DNA of 64,000 bases, taken from the NCBI RefSeq assembly GCF_900961225.1, contig NZ_CAAHFN010000011.1:87984-151983 (forward strand), in the 5' to 3' direction. A program made the position numbers and the translations under genes. Source of the stretch: Modicisalibacter radicis. Lineage in GTDB: Bacteria; Pseudomonadota; Gammaproteobacteria; Pseudomonadales; Halomonadaceae. The notes beneath the pieces were generated by a model. The model saw only the letters and a program-made list of their open reading frames with translations. It made no database searches and had not been told where the DNA came from. Positions 1 through 8,672 of this stretch are shown in pieces; position 1 is the first letter of the stretch; each line of letters opens with the position of its first letter.

Positions 1-1
1 C

Positions 2-571
2 AAGGCCGACGCCTATGGTCTCAAGCGCGCCCACGACGCGGGCATCGAGGCGGTCGCCCTGCCGCACCGCGAGTACGATAGCCGCGAGGCCTTCGACGGC
101 GCCCTGATCAAGGTGATCGAACGCCACCAGCCCGACCTGGTGGTGCTGGCCGGCTTCATGCGCATCCTCACGCCGCGCTTCGTGCAGCGCTACTACGGCC
201 GCCTGCTGAACATCCATCCGTCGCTGCTGCCCGCCTACCCCGGCCTGGACACCCATGCCCGGGTGCTCGCCGATGGGGTCGAGGAACATGGCGTCAGCGT
301 GCATTTCGTCACCGAGGACCTCGACGGCGGGCCGGTGGTGATGCAGGCCGCCCTCAGGGTGCGCCCCGGCGACAGCGAGGAACAGGTGATCGAGCGCATC
401 CACGCCCGCGAGCACCTGATCTACCCGATCGCCGTGCGCTGGTTCCTCGAGGGCCGGCTGCAGCTCGGCGCCGAAGGCCCGCTGCTCGACGGCACGGCGC
501 TACCACCGCAAGGCATGCGGTTGTCGCATGAGGATGCCGCCGAGGAACTCGACGAGGATATCGAGGAGTAA
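2..571 (+). CDS. purN: Phosphoribosylglycinamide formyltransferase (PurN), 5' end cut by window
   Basis: Transfers a formyl group from 10-formyl-tetrahydrofolate to GAR in purine synthesis, in the cytoplasm. The reading frame is open from base 2, so the N-terminal part with the GAR-binding glycine loop lies outside the window. What is visible is the family core: the formyl-THF region GFMRILTPRFV, the catalytic-site signature NIHPSLLPAYPG with its Asn-x-His, and the later Asp in FVTEDLDGGPVV. The C-terminus ends in an acidic tail (EEELDEDIEE-like), a feature seen in halophile proteins. A strong terminator follows 19 bases after the stop. Identity is certain; only the start is missing. Confidence 0.95.
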   Translation, partial: KADAYGLKRAHDAGIEAVALPHREYDSREAFDGALIKVIERHQPDLVVLAGFMRILTPRFVQRYYGRLLNIHPSLLPAYPGLDTHARVLADGVEEHGVSVHFVTEDLDGGPVVMQAALRVRPGDSEEQVIERIHAREHLIYPIAVRWFLEGRLQLGAEGPLLDGTALPPQGMRLSHEDAAEELDEDIEE

Positions 572-589
572 GCTGCAAGCCAGATAATC

Positions 590-634
590 AAAAGCGAACC
601 CACTGGCACGAGGCTCGTTGGGTTCGCTTTTTCT
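590..634 (+). terminator. Rho-independent terminator after purN
   Basis: A stem of AAAAGCGAACCCA pairs with TGGGTTCGCTTTTT across a loop of about 17 bases and ends in a T run. The A-run on the other side means it could also stop transcription from the dcd side. Confidence 0.85.
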
Positions 635-688
635 TACGGCTTCAAGCTTGTTGCTTGCTTATAGCTCCCGGCCGAAGGCCGGGTCGGC

Positions 689-1255
689 TCAGGTCCTGGG
701 CAATGTCACACCGCGCTGCCCCATGTACTTGCCGCCGCGGTCCTTGTAGGAGATGGCGCACTCCTCGTCGGACTCAAGGAACAGCATCTGTGCCACCCCC
801 TCGTTGGCGTAGATGCGCGCCGGCAGGTTGGTGGTGTTGGAGAACTCCAGGGTCACATGGCCTTCCCACTCCGGCTCCAGCGGGGTGACGTTGACGATGA
901 TCCCGCAGCGCGCATAGGTCGACTTGCCCAGGCAGATGGTCAGCACGCTGCGCGGGATGCGGAAATACTCGACGGTGCGCGCCAGCGCGAAGGAATTGGG
1001 CGGGATCACGCAGGCGTCGCCCTTGACGTCGACGAAGCTCTTCTCGTCGAAGCTCTTGGGGTCGACCACCGCCGAATGGATGTTGGTGAACACCTTGAAC
1101 TCGTCGGCGCAGCGCACATCGTAACCGTAGCTGGACGTGCCGTAGGAGATCACCCGCTGACCGTCGACGTGACGGACCTGATCGAACTCGAATGGCTCGA
1201 TCATGCCTTGCTGTTCGGCCATGCGGCGAATCCAGTTGTCGGATTTGATGCTCAT
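689..1255 (-). CDS. dcd: dCTP deaminase
   Basis: Deaminates dCTP to dUTP, the main route to dTMP in enteric-type bacteria. The protein is 188 residues, the usual length for the trimeric Dcd family. Visible family features are the start [13 protein letters not shown], the nucleotide-binding SSYGYDVR stretch, the [12 protein letters not shown] motif with the Arg and Ser of the active site, and [13 protein letters not shown] with the catalytic Glu. A GAGGA Shine-Dalgarno lies 6 bases before the ATG. It follows mrp on the same strand with 133 bases between, holding an mrp terminator, so it is probably transcribed mostly on its own. Confidence 0.97.
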   Translation of the reverse strand: MSIKSDNWIRRMAEQQGMIEPFEFDQVRHVDGQRVISYGTSSYGYDVRCADEFKVFTNIHSAVVDPKSFDEKSFVDVKGDACVIPPNSFALARTVEYFRIPRSVLTICLGKSTYARCGIIVNVTPLEPEWEGHVTLEFSNTTNLPARIYANEGVAQMLFLESDEECAISYKDRGGKYMGQRGVTLPRT

Positions 1256-1319
1256 CGGGCGTCCTCGGGTTCAAGCGATCGTGGAGTGGGGTCGAAACGC
1301 GATCATGTTCGGGATCGAT

Positions 1320-1348
1320 AAAAAGGGGCCGTCATCATAACGGCCCCC
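1320..1348 (-). terminator. Rho-independent terminator after mrp/apbC
   Basis: Read on the minus strand, GGGGGCCGT and ACGGCCCC form an 8-bp stem with a short loop followed by TTTTT. It lies 41 bases past the mrp stop. Confidence 0.8.
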
Positions 1349-1388
1349 GCAGCGTTTCAAAAGCGAGTCGCTTTCAACAGCCTGCCTG

Positions 1389-2192
1389 TCATTCGCCGAA
1401 CGAGATGCTCGGCCCCTCCTCGCCCTGACTCTCGACGCCTTCGGCCACGGCCCGCGCCACGTCACGGAATGTGGTGGCGATCCCGCCATCGGGCTCGGCG
1501 ACCACGCTGGGCCGGCCGCCGTCGGCCTGCTCGCGAATCGACAGCTGCAGCGGCAGTTGCCCCAGCAGGCGGGTGCCGTACTGCTCGGCGATCCGCTCGC
1601 CGCCCCCGGCACCGAAGATCGGCTCGCTGTGCCCGCAGTTGGAGCAGATATGCAGGCTCATGTTCTCGACCACACCCAGCACCGGCACGTTGACCTTGCG
1701 GAACATCTCGATACCCTTGCGCGCGTCGAGCAGGGCGATGTCCTGCGGCGTGGTGACGATCACCGCGCCGGAAACCGGCACCTTCTGCGCCAGCGTCAGT
1801 TGAATGTCGCCGGTACCCGGCGGCATGTCGATGAACAGGTAATCCAGGTCCTCCCAAAGCGTCTGGTTGAGCAGCTGCTGGAAGGCCCCGGTAACCATCG
1901 GTCCACGCCACACCATGGGCTCGTTGACATCGACCATCAGCGCCATCGACATCGCCTGCAGGCCGTGGGCGATGATCGGCCTGAAGCTGTTCTCGCTGAC
2001 CACCTCGGGGCGCGTGCCTGCGGGGATGCCCAGCATCTGCGCCTGGCTGGGGCCATAGATGTCGGCATCCAGCAGGCCCACCCGGTAGCCTTCGGCGGCC
2101 ATCGCCAGTGCCAGGTTGGCGGTCACCGTGGATTTGCCGACCCCGCCCTTGCCCGATGCAACGGCAACGATATGCTTTACACCCTCGATCAC
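1389..2192 (-). CDS. apbC: Iron-sulfur cluster carrier Mrp/ApbC
   Basis: A P-loop ATPase of the Mrp/NBP35 family that binds and hands over a bridging 4Fe-4S cluster. At 267 residues it is the short form: it begins almost directly at the deviant Walker A, ASGKGGVGKSTVTANLA (about residues 12-28), and lacks the N-terminal MIP18/DUF59 domain found in many Mrp proteins. The cluster-binding CxxC is in HICSNCGHSEPIFG. The start is a GTG with a good GGAG 5 bases upstream. In Pseudomonas this gene usually sits between dcd and metG; here dcd is adjacent but metG is 23 kb away. Confidence 0.93.
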   Translation of the reverse strand: MIEGVKHIVAVASGKGGVGKSTVTANLALAMAAEGYRVGLLDADIYGPSQAQMLGIPAGTRPEVVSENSFRPIIAHGLQAMSMALMVDVNEPMVWRGPMVTGAFQQLLNQTLWEDLDYLFIDMPPGTGDIQLTLAQKVPVSGAVIVTTPQDIALLDARKGIEMFRKVNVPVLGVVENMSLHICSNCGHSEPIFGAGGGERIAEQYGTRLLGQLPLQLSIREQADGGRPSVVAEPDGGIATTFRDVARAVAEGVESQGEEGPSISFGE

Positions 2193-2305
2193 GGCTGACT
2201 CCTTTCCTTGAATGTCTCGACACCGGGTATGCCGGTATCCAGCTTACTCGGAGTATAACGCGCGCCATGGACCGATAACCAAGTGCCCGACTGGGTTTTG
2301 GGCCC

Positions 2306-3487
2306 TCAGGCAGCGGTCAGCGACCATGGGTTGTCGGTCATGGGCACGCCACCCTCGGCGCTGACGCGCACCGTATCGCTGCAACCGATGCCCCACTCCC
2401 CGGGCAGTCGCAGGCAAAGCGGCAGGTGGAAGACCATGCCCTCCTCGAAGCAGCGGCTCTGGCCGCGGGCGATGAACCCCGAGCCCTCGACCCAGGACGG
2501 TGGAAACTGGGCCCCCACCGCGTAACCGAACACCCCGGAAAAATAGGCCTCCCGAGCCAGCGACTCGAAGGCCGCCTCGGCGTCGCGGGCCGCACTGTCG
2601 AAACTGTTGCCGGGACGCATGGCGGGCAGCAGCGCGTCGTAGATACGCCGACAGGCATCGAATACCTCGAGCATTTGCGAAGACGGCCGGCCGGCGACCA
2701 CGGTGCGCATCATCGGCGCAGTGTAACGGTTCCAGGCCGCGCCGAACTCGAGGAACACCGACTCCTCGGCGGCGATCGGCCGGCGGCGATGGTTGAGATG
2801 ACCGACGCTGCTTCGTGCACCGGCCACCACGATCGGCTGCATGCTCATGAACTCGCTGCCCGCCTGATGCAGGGCCTGCGCCCCCACCGCGGCGATCTCG
2901 CTGTCGGTGGCACCGGCACGCACCGCGTCGGCCGCCGCCTCGATGCCCAGCCCGGTGACCCGGGCGCTCTCGGCCAGACACGCCAGCTCGGCAGAGGACT
3001 TGACGATCTTGATGCCATGCAGCAGTGCCGAAGCGTCGACGAACTCATGGCCCGGCAGGCGCTGGCGCAGTGCATCGAGCACACCCTGGCGCAGCGAGCC
3101 ATGCCAGGGGTCGATGCCGATGCATTCGCCCACGCCCCCCAGAACCTCGGTCAGCGGATCGAGGACCTCGGCGAGCCCCTCCCAGCGGTAGCTGCGTATA
3201 TCCTCGACGCGGGTGCAGGTCACCGCCGGGCCGACTTCGATCGAGGGTACCTGCAGCAGCAGACGCTCGGGGGTCAACACCAGCGCCGAATGGACCGAAA
3301 CCTCGAAGGTGCTGTAACCGGTCAGGTAGAAGATATCGGCCGGCGCGGTCAGCAGCAACGCATCGACATCGGTGGCTCTCATCGCCGCCATGACGGCGCT
3401 CCGGCGACGCTGAAGCTCCGCTTCGTCGAAGGCACACTCACTGCCCGCCAGCGGCGCGAGATGATGACGGTACTCATCATGTTGCAT
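2306..3487 (-). CDS. M24-fold hydrolase, creatinase/ectoine-hydrolase-like
   Basis: A 393-residue pita-bread-fold protein with an N-terminal creatinase domain (about 25-160) and a C-terminal M24 domain (about 165-385). The positions that hold metal ligands in prolidases and methionine aminopeptidases look replaced: the D-x-G...SD-x-TRT segment reads LEFGAAWNRYTAPMMRT, the ligand-His region reads FGYAVGAQFPPSW, and the Glu regions read GMVFHLPLCL and GCSDTVRV. The pattern GYxxGxxFPPxW is shared by metal-free creatinase-like members such as creatinase and ectoine hydrolase DoeA. An amidohydrolase of that group is therefore more likely than a peptidase. No doeB or transporter flanks it, so the substrate is open. 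Confidence 0.8.
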   Translation of the reverse strand: MQHDEYRHHLAPLAGSECAFDEAELQRRRSAVMAAMRATDVDALLLTAPADIFYLTGYSTFEVSVHSALVLTPERLLLQVPSIEVGPAVTCTRVEDIRSYRWEGLAEVLDPLTEVLGGVGECIGIDPWHGSLRQGVLDALRQRLPGHEFVDASALLHGIKIVKSSAELACLAESARVTGLGIEAAADAVRAGATDSEIAAVGAQALHQAGSEFMSMQPIVVAGARSSVGHLNHRRRPIAAEESVFLEFGAAWNRYTAPMMRTVVAGRPSSQMLEVFDACRRIYDALLPAMRPGNSFDSAARDAEAAFESLAREAYFSGVFGYAVGAQFPPSWVEGSGFIARGQSRCFEEGMVFHLPLCLRLPGEWGIGCSDTVRVSAEGGVPMTDNPWSLTAA

Positions 3488-3665
3488 GGTGGCTGTCTCC
3501 CGGTGCGAGGCGCCATCGGGCGAGATCCGACGGCTCTTCGCATCCAGCCTAGTACACGCGCGACGCGCCGGTTGTCGATTCGGCCGCTTCGCTGCCCATG
3601 CGTCCGCCGCGCAGCTTGGCTACAGTCAAGCTACCGGCATCGGGAGAGCAGGGAGGTGACCCACG

Positions 3666-3872
3666 ATGACGCCGCTGGAGTGGGACGAACCGGTCGAGCA
3701 ACGCTGGGGACGTCCCTCCCTGGAAGGAAGTTACGAGCGACTGTTCCATGACGCCCTGGAGCACGGCGAGCTGTGGCGTCCTGAAATCGTTCCAGCGACT
3801 TACCCGTTCGGCGTCCAGGCTGCGGCTGAAGGCCTGAAACGACAACGCCCGGCCATTGGCCGGGCGGAATGA
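3666..3872 (+). CDS. Small hypothetical protein, doubtful
   Basis: A 68-residue reading frame with a well placed GGGAGGTG 7 bases before the ATG. The sequence is hydrophilic and rich in Glu, Arg and Trp, with no recognised motif. Against it, the last codons run through the hairpin at 3847-3865 that looks like the terminator of the opposite gene, and there is no neighbour to support it. It could be a real short gene or chance. Confidence 0.3.
   Translation: MTPLEWDEPVEQRWGRPSLEGSYERLFHDALEHGELWRPEIVPATYPFGVQAAAEGLKRQRPAIGRAE
3847..3865 (-). terminator. Probable terminator after the coiled-coil gene
   Basis: GCCCGGCC and GGCCGGGC form a perfect 8-bp stem with a three-base loop. On the minus strand it is followed by the moderately T-rich GTTGTCGTTT, 30 bases after the stop of the coiled-coil gene. 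Confidence 0.6.
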
Positions 3873-3894
3873 CGTCAGCGGCGTACTGCCACGA

Positions 3895-5067
3895 TCAGGA
3901 TTGCGTGGATGACGCCTCACCCTGCTCGCTCTGACTCTCGGAGCCACTCTGCGGCTGGCCGCCCTGCTGCTGGTCCTGTTGACCGGACGGCTGATCCTGG
4001 CCTTGCGACGAGCCCGAGCCGCCTTGCGAGCCCTGGGTGTCGCTGCTCTGGCCGCCATTGCCTTGATTGCCGCCACCCTGGCCGCCACTAGCTTGCCCGG
4101 CACCCTCTTGCTGCTGGCCCGAAGCGTCCTGGCCACCCGACGACGCCTCGTCCTCGGCTGACGTAGCGGAACCGATGCGCTGCGAGAGCTCGTTCAATGT
4201 CTCCTGCATCGCGGCGATGCTGGAAAGCTCCTGCTGGACATTGGCGATGTGCGTCTGGAGGGTACCGAGACGCTGGGTACGCGTCTGAATCTGCGCTTGC
4301 AGCTCGCTCAAGCGCTGCTCCGCTGCCTCGACCTCGGCACTTACCGACTCCTCGCGCTGCTGCGCATCGGCCAGCGATTGCTCGACCTGCTCGAGGTTTT
4401 CCTTGGCCGTGGCCGCCTGGCCCTGGACATCGGCCAGCTCGGACTGGCGTGTGTCGACCTGCTCGCCCAGCTCCTCGAGACGCGACTGCTGCGCCTTGAC
4501 CTTCTCCTCGAGCTCGGCGTGGCGGCCCTCGGCATCCGCGACCTCCTGCTGCGCCTGCTGCAACTCCGACTCGGCGCTATCGAGACGCTCCTGGGCCTGC
4601 TGGGCCTGACCATTGAGGTCTTCGAGCCGGGCCTGGGCCTGGCCGACCTGATCCTGCAGCGCGCTCAGCTGCTGGGTGCGCTGTTCCAGTTGGGTCTGTT
4701 TTTCCTCGAGCTGGGTCTGCACGTCCTCGACCTGTGCCTGCAACTGGCTGAGCTGCTCCTGCGCCTGGCTGTTCTGCTGTTCGAGCGACTGCTGCTCGCT
4801 CTGGGCCGCCTCGACGCTGGAATAGGCCTCCTCGAAATCGGCGTTGCGCTGTTGCAGCGATTGTTTCTCGTTCTGCAATTGCTCGATCTGCGCCTGCATC
4901 GACTCTCGCTGGGCCTGCCACTCCTCCTTCTGCGAGCTGGCGTTGGACGCGACGAAGATAGCGACGATCACCGCGATGACCGCGACCACCACCACGATGC
5001 GCACCCGATTGTCCTTGAAAGGGCTCTGGGGTGTCTTCTGGGGCTGCTCCGACGGCGTTTCGGTCAT
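3895..5067 (-). CDS. Single-pass membrane protein with long coiled coil and disordered Gly/Gln/Ser tail
   Basis: A 390-residue protein of unknown function. Residues 1-20 are polar, about 22-42 form one hydrophobic helix (VRIVVVVAVIAVIVAIFVAS), about 45-305 are a heptad-rich coiled coil of Gln, Glu, Leu and Ala, and the last 85 or so residues are a low-complexity tail of Gly, Gln, Ser and Asp without hydrophobic residues. A short basic segment before the helix suggests the N-terminus stays inside and the coil lies in the periplasm. The start has a GGAGATGATTTC leader. Genes on both sides are unrelated and separately terminated. It resembles no enzyme; a scaffold or envelope-spanning role is a guess from shape only. 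Confidence 0.85.
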   Translation of the reverse strand: MTETPSEQPQKTPQSPFKDNRVRIVVVVAVIAVIVAIFVASNASSQKEEWQAQRESMQAQIEQLQNEKQSLQQRNADFEEAYSSVEAAQSEQQSLEQQNSQAQEQLSQLQAQVEDVQTQLEEKQTQLEQRTQQLSALQDQVGQAQARLEDLNGQAQQAQERLDSAESELQQAQQEVADAEGRHAELEEKVKAQQSRLEELGEQVDTRQSELADVQGQAATAKENLEQVEQSLADAQQREESVSAEVEAAEQRLSELQAQIQTRTQRLGTLQTHIANVQQELSSIAAMQETLNELSQRIGSATSAEDEASSGGQDASGQQQEGAGQASGGQGGGNQGNGGQSSDTQGSQGGSGSSQGQDQPSGQQDQQQGGQPQSGSESQSEQGEASSTQS

Positions 5068-5209
5068 GAAATCATCTCCTGTGTTCGGCTGCGTACCGAT
5101 TCACCATGGCCAGGAATGGCCCGATGAGCAAGACGAATTCACTAATTGAGTAGACCGAAAATTCAACACCGCTCGCCGCTGGCGACGCTTTGTACGCTCT
5201 TGTTGGCGC

Positions 5210-5626
5210 TTATTCGCTACCGACCTTGCCGCGCAGCGCCTTGCGTTTGCCCTTGCGCGTCTTGGCATCCAGGCGACGGCGCTTGGCCGCCTTGCCGGGA
5301 CGGGTCGGTATCCGCTTGCGCGGCTCGCGGGCCACGCTGCGAACGAGCTCACGCAGTCGCGCCCGGGCATCCTCGCGGTTCTGTTCCTGAGTCCGGTAGC
5401 GCTGGGCCTTGATCACCACCACGCCCTGCCGGGTAATGCGCTGATCGGCCAGTGACAACAACCGTTCCTTGTACACCTCCGGCAGCGACGAGGCCCGGAT
5501 ATCGAAGCGCAGGTGCACCGCCGAGGCGACCTTGTTGACATTCTGCCCGCCCGCGCCCTGGGCGCGCACGGCCTGGATCTCGAACTCGCTGTCGGCCAGG
5601 CTGACCTGGCGGGAAATTTCCAGCAT
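5210..5626 (-). CDS. arfB: Alternative ribosome-rescue factor ArfB (YaeJ)
   Basis: A peptidyl-tRNA hydrolase that frees ribosomes stalled on broken mRNA. The release-factor GGQ is in RAQGAGGQNVNKVAS (about residues 21-35), and the C-terminal 40 residues are a Lys/Arg-rich tail that threads the empty mRNA channel in this family. The ATG at 5626 was chosen over an upstream one because it has GGAGG 5 bases before it and starts as MLEIS, as family members do; this gives 138 residues, the normal size. It stands alone between the coiled-coil gene and exoD. Confidence 0.95.
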   Translation of the reverse strand: MLEISRQVSLADSEFEIQAVRAQGAGGQNVNKVASAVHLRFDIRASSLPEVYKERLLSLADQRITRQGVVVIKAQRYRTQEQNREDARARLRELVRSVAREPRKRIPTRPGKAAKRRRLDAKTRKGKRKALRGKVGSE

Positions 5627-5677
5627 GGAACCTCCGATCGACGGTTGGCCCGCCACTCTACGGCACTCGACCGGGGC

Positions 5678-6292
5678 TCACCATAGCGCCTGGATCACCA
5701 ACGCCGCGGTAGTCAGTGTCGCCCCTAGCGCGAGCAGGGCCACGATGCCGTCACGGGCGATCAATGCCAGGCCGAATGCGGTCAGTGCCGCGCCAGCACC
5801 GGTGGCGGAAAACGGCACGAACTCCATCAGCGGCATGCACAACGCGATGGCCAGGCAGGTCAGCGCGATAAACCGCAAGCCGAGATGCCGGGTCAGCCCG
5901 GTCAGGCGCGGTTTCAACAGGCGATCGGTCCAGCGCGCCAGCGGATACAGCCGGCGCAACCCCTTGAGAAAACCGCGCTGCGACAGCGAACGCCGCAACA
6001 GCCACCCCGGCAGCCATAGACGCTTGCGTCGCAGCAGCAACTGACCGGCGCTCAGCGCCACCACGAGGGCCATCAACGTCGGCACCCCCGGAATGTCGCC
6101 AACCAACGGCATGACCGTGATCAGTCCGGCAATCACCAACAACGGGCCGAATGCCCGGTCGCCCACCGCCTCGACCAACAGCGCCAGGCTGACCCGCGCC
6201 TCGGATCGACGCTCATGACCGACGGTCCGCTCGAGCTGGCGGAGCAACTGTTCGAGGTTCGTCGGCCCCTCGTCCTCATGCGCCTCATGCAT
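5678..6292 (-). CDS. ExoD-family membrane protein
   Basis: A 204-residue inner-membrane protein of the ExoD family, first linked to exopolysaccharide synthesis and alkaline tolerance in rhizobia. The N-terminal 40 residues are a soluble helix (LEQLLRQLERTVG), followed by about four to five hydrophobic segments with the family signature GLITVMPLVGDIPGVPT near residues 55-75 and a basic stretch LLLRRKRLWLP. Its molecular function is not established. Genes either side are on the same strand but 50-100 bases away. Confidence 0.85.
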   Translation of the reverse strand: MHEAHEDEGPTNLEQLLRQLERTVGHERRSEARVSLALLVEAVGDRAFGPLLVIAGLITVMPLVGDIPGVPTLMALVVALSAGQLLLRRKRLWLPGWLLRRSLSQRGFLKGLRRLYPLARWTDRLLKPRLTGLTRHLGLRFIALTCLAIALCMPLMEFVPFSATGAGAALTAFGLALIARDGIVALLALGATLTTAALVIQALW

Positions 6293-6389
6293 GCGTCACG
6301 TCCCTGTGAACTGGTCGTTGCCGCGACAGGTTTCGGTCGTTTGTCCGCGCGACATCGCGCGCGCCGTGCCACTCAGGCGTTGACGGGAG

Positions 6390-8480
6390 TCACGCGGTGA
6401 GTGGCGCGCGTGCCCGGAGGAAGCGCTCCAGCTCCGTCGCCGGCAATGCCTTGCTGCATAAATACCCCTGATACTGCTGTCCCTTGAGTTCACGGATGAA
6501 GGCCAGCTGTTCGTCCGTCTCGACCCCCTCGGCCACGATGTCCAGGTCGAGCGAGTGGGCCAGCATGCTGACCGCCTTGACGATCGCGGCGTCCTGGGGA
6601 TCGCTGGTCACGCCGGCGGTGAACGAACGGTCGATCTTCAGGCGATTGATCGGAAACCGCTTGAGCTGCGAAAGATTCGAGTAGCCGGTACCGAAATCGT
6701 CGATCGACAGCATCACCCCCAACTTGCGCAAGCGCAGCAGGATGCGCAATGCATTGTCGGGATTCTGCATGATCGCACTCTCGGTCAGCTCGAACTCGAG
6801 ATAGCCGGCGGGCAGTTGCGTCTCGAGCAGCACTCTCTCGACCACGCCGACGAAATGCGGGTTGTTGAGCTGTATCGCCGACAGGTTGACCGCCACCGGC
6901 AACATGGCCATGCCCCTGGCATGCCAGCGCTGCACCTGCTGGCACGCGGTGCGCAGCACCCACTCCCCCACCGGGAGAATCAAGCCGGTCTCCTCGGCGA
7001 CGGGGATGATCTCGTCCGGCGTCACCTGCCCCAGCTCCTCGTCGTGCCAGCGCAGCAGCGCTTCCACCCCGGTGATTTCGCCGCTTAGCACATCGACCTT
7101 GGGTTGGTAGGCGAGGCTCAGGCTATCGTCGGTGAGCGTCTGGCGAAGACGCCGTTCGAGTTGATTGCGACGCTCGGCGACGGAGCTCAGGCCCGGTTCG
7201 TAGCACTGGCAGTTGCTGCGCCCCATGTTCTTGGCGTGATACATCGCGGCATCGGCGTGGGTCATCAGTTCATGCGCCGTGCTTCCATGGCCCGGGTAGC
7301 AACTGATGCCCACGCTGCACGTGATCCAGACGACCTGTTCGTCGATCTGGAAGGGTTCCGCCAGCGAGCGGACGATACGCTGCGCCAGTGTCTCGCTGCC
7401 CCGCCGGCAAGTCCCCTCGCCGGTCACGATCATGAACTCGTCGCCTCCCACCCGGGCCACGGCATCCTGATCGCGCACCGTATCGACCAGCCGCTGCGCC
7501 GTGCGTCGGATCAAGGTGTCGCCGATGTGATGCCCCAGGGAGTCGTTGACCGTCTTGAAGCGGTCGAGATTGACGAACAGTACGGAGAACGGCTGCTTAG
7601 TGCGTTCCGCCCGCTCGAGCACTTCCCGCAGGCGCTGCTCCAGAAACAGCCGGTTGGGCAGCCGCGTCAACACATCCACCATCGCCAACGACTGCAACTC
7701 CTGATTGGCCTCCTTCAGGGAAGCCGCCAACAGCGCATTCTTCGCCGCCAGGTGGCCGTCGTAGATGGCCATCAGCAACGCCAGCAACAGGATCGAAGCC
7801 ACGACGATCGCGATCGCCACGGAGATCTCGATCGCTGAAAATGCCGGTTCATGCGACGACAGCGGCATCACCACCCTGTCCCCTGCCGCCATGCCGATGT
7901 AGTGCATGCCGGTCACCGCCATCGCCATGAGCAACGCCGCCAGGCAGCGAACCGACCAGGGGGCACGTTGATGCACGTCATGCGGGTTGAGCCTGGAGAA
8001 CAGCCATAGCGCGCCGGTCGCCGCGACAATCGCCACGACGACCGACAGCATCACCAGGTCCGGGCGATAGCTGATCGGCCGTTCGAGCTGCATCGCCTGC
8101 ATTCCCATATAGTGCATCAGGCAGATACCACCGCCCATGACCCCGCCGCCGACCACCAGACGCATGGCGCTCAAGCGCGGCGTGCGCACCAATGCCAGAG
8201 CCAGGGCCGAGGCGAGGATCGAGGCCAACAGCGAGCCTAGTGTTATCGCCATGTCGTAACGCATCGGCATCGCCGTGTGCAGCGCAAGCATACCGATGAA
8301 ATGCATCGCCCAGATGCCCGCGCCCATCGCGAAGGCACCGCCCCCCAACCAGGCATAGCTTGCCAGGCCGTCGGTCTCGCGCAGCCGTCCGGCCAGGTCG
8401 AGCGCCATCAGCGAGGCCAGGAAGGCCATGACAAAGGACAGGCCGACCAACCAGGGGTCATAGCCGTAGAGTTCTACCAT
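6390..8480 (-). CDS. MHYT-GGDEF-EAL c-di-GMP signalling protein
   Basis: A 696-residue inner-membrane regulator. Residues about 1-240 form a seven-helix MHYT sensor with repeated MHYIGM / MHFIGM motifs, thought to bind copper and sense gases. A GGDEF domain follows (about 265-430) with intact active site VGGDEF and an intact inhibitory I-site RDQD exactly five residues before it. The EAL domain (about 450-690) has GVEALLRW, the later ESAIM and DFGTGYSNLSQLKRFP, and KIDRSF, so both synthesis and hydrolysis of c-di-GMP are plausible. The start MVELYGYDP was chosen because the hydrophobic region begins there; a longer form from 8531 is possible. It is monocistronic. Confidence 0.93.
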   Translation of the reverse strand: MVELYGYDPWLVGLSFVMAFLASLMALDLAGRLRETDGLASYAWLGGGAFAMGAGIWAMHFIGMLALHTAMPMRYDMAITLGSLLASILASALALALVRTPRLSAMRLVVGGGVMGGGICLMHYMGMQAMQLERPISYRPDLVMLSVVVAIVAATGALWLFSRLNPHDVHQRAPWSVRCLAALLMAMAVTGMHYIGMAAGDRVVMPLSSHEPAFSAIEISVAIAIVVASILLLALLMAIYDGHLAAKNALLAASLKEANQELQSLAMVDVLTRLPNRLFLEQRLREVLERAERTKQPFSVLFVNLDRFKTVNDSLGHHIGDTLIRRTAQRLVDTVRDQDAVARVGGDEFMIVTGEGTCRRGSETLAQRIVRSLAEPFQIDEQVVWITCSVGISCYPGHGSTAHELMTHADAAMYHAKNMGRSNCQCYEPGLSSVAERRNQLERRLRQTLTDDSLSLAYQPKVDVLSGEITGVEALLRWHDEELGQVTPDEIIPVAEETGLILPVGEWVLRTACQQVQRWHARGMAMLPVAVNLSAIQLNNPHFVGVVERVLLETQLPAGYLEFELTESAIMQNPDNALRILLRLRKLGVMLSIDDFGTGYSNLSQLKRFPINRLKIDRSFTAGVTSDPQDAAIVKAVSMLAHSLDLDIVAEGVETDEQLAFIRELKGQQYQGYLCSKALPATELERFLRARAPLTA

Positions 8481-8672
8481 CGTTTTCCATCGGCTCCCGA
8501 AGCATAGTGTCAGGCGGTGAACGCCAAACATCGTTGGGGATTATCGGCCAGATTCGCCGGGAGCTTTACGGTCAGGAGCAAGTTTCACGCCGGAACGAAG
8601 TGAGCGCACCACACCACGCCGCGGCAACGAGCCTGCCACCGGGCGGCCAACTCATGGCTTTCAGAATACCAT

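Noticed and set aside
2426..3751. 441-residue plus-strand open frame
   Set aside because: Antisense to the M24 hydrolase with no motif or ribosome site.
3549..4136. Arg/Ala/Ser-rich minus-strand frame
   Set aside because: It is another frame of the low-complexity tail of the coiled-coil gene.
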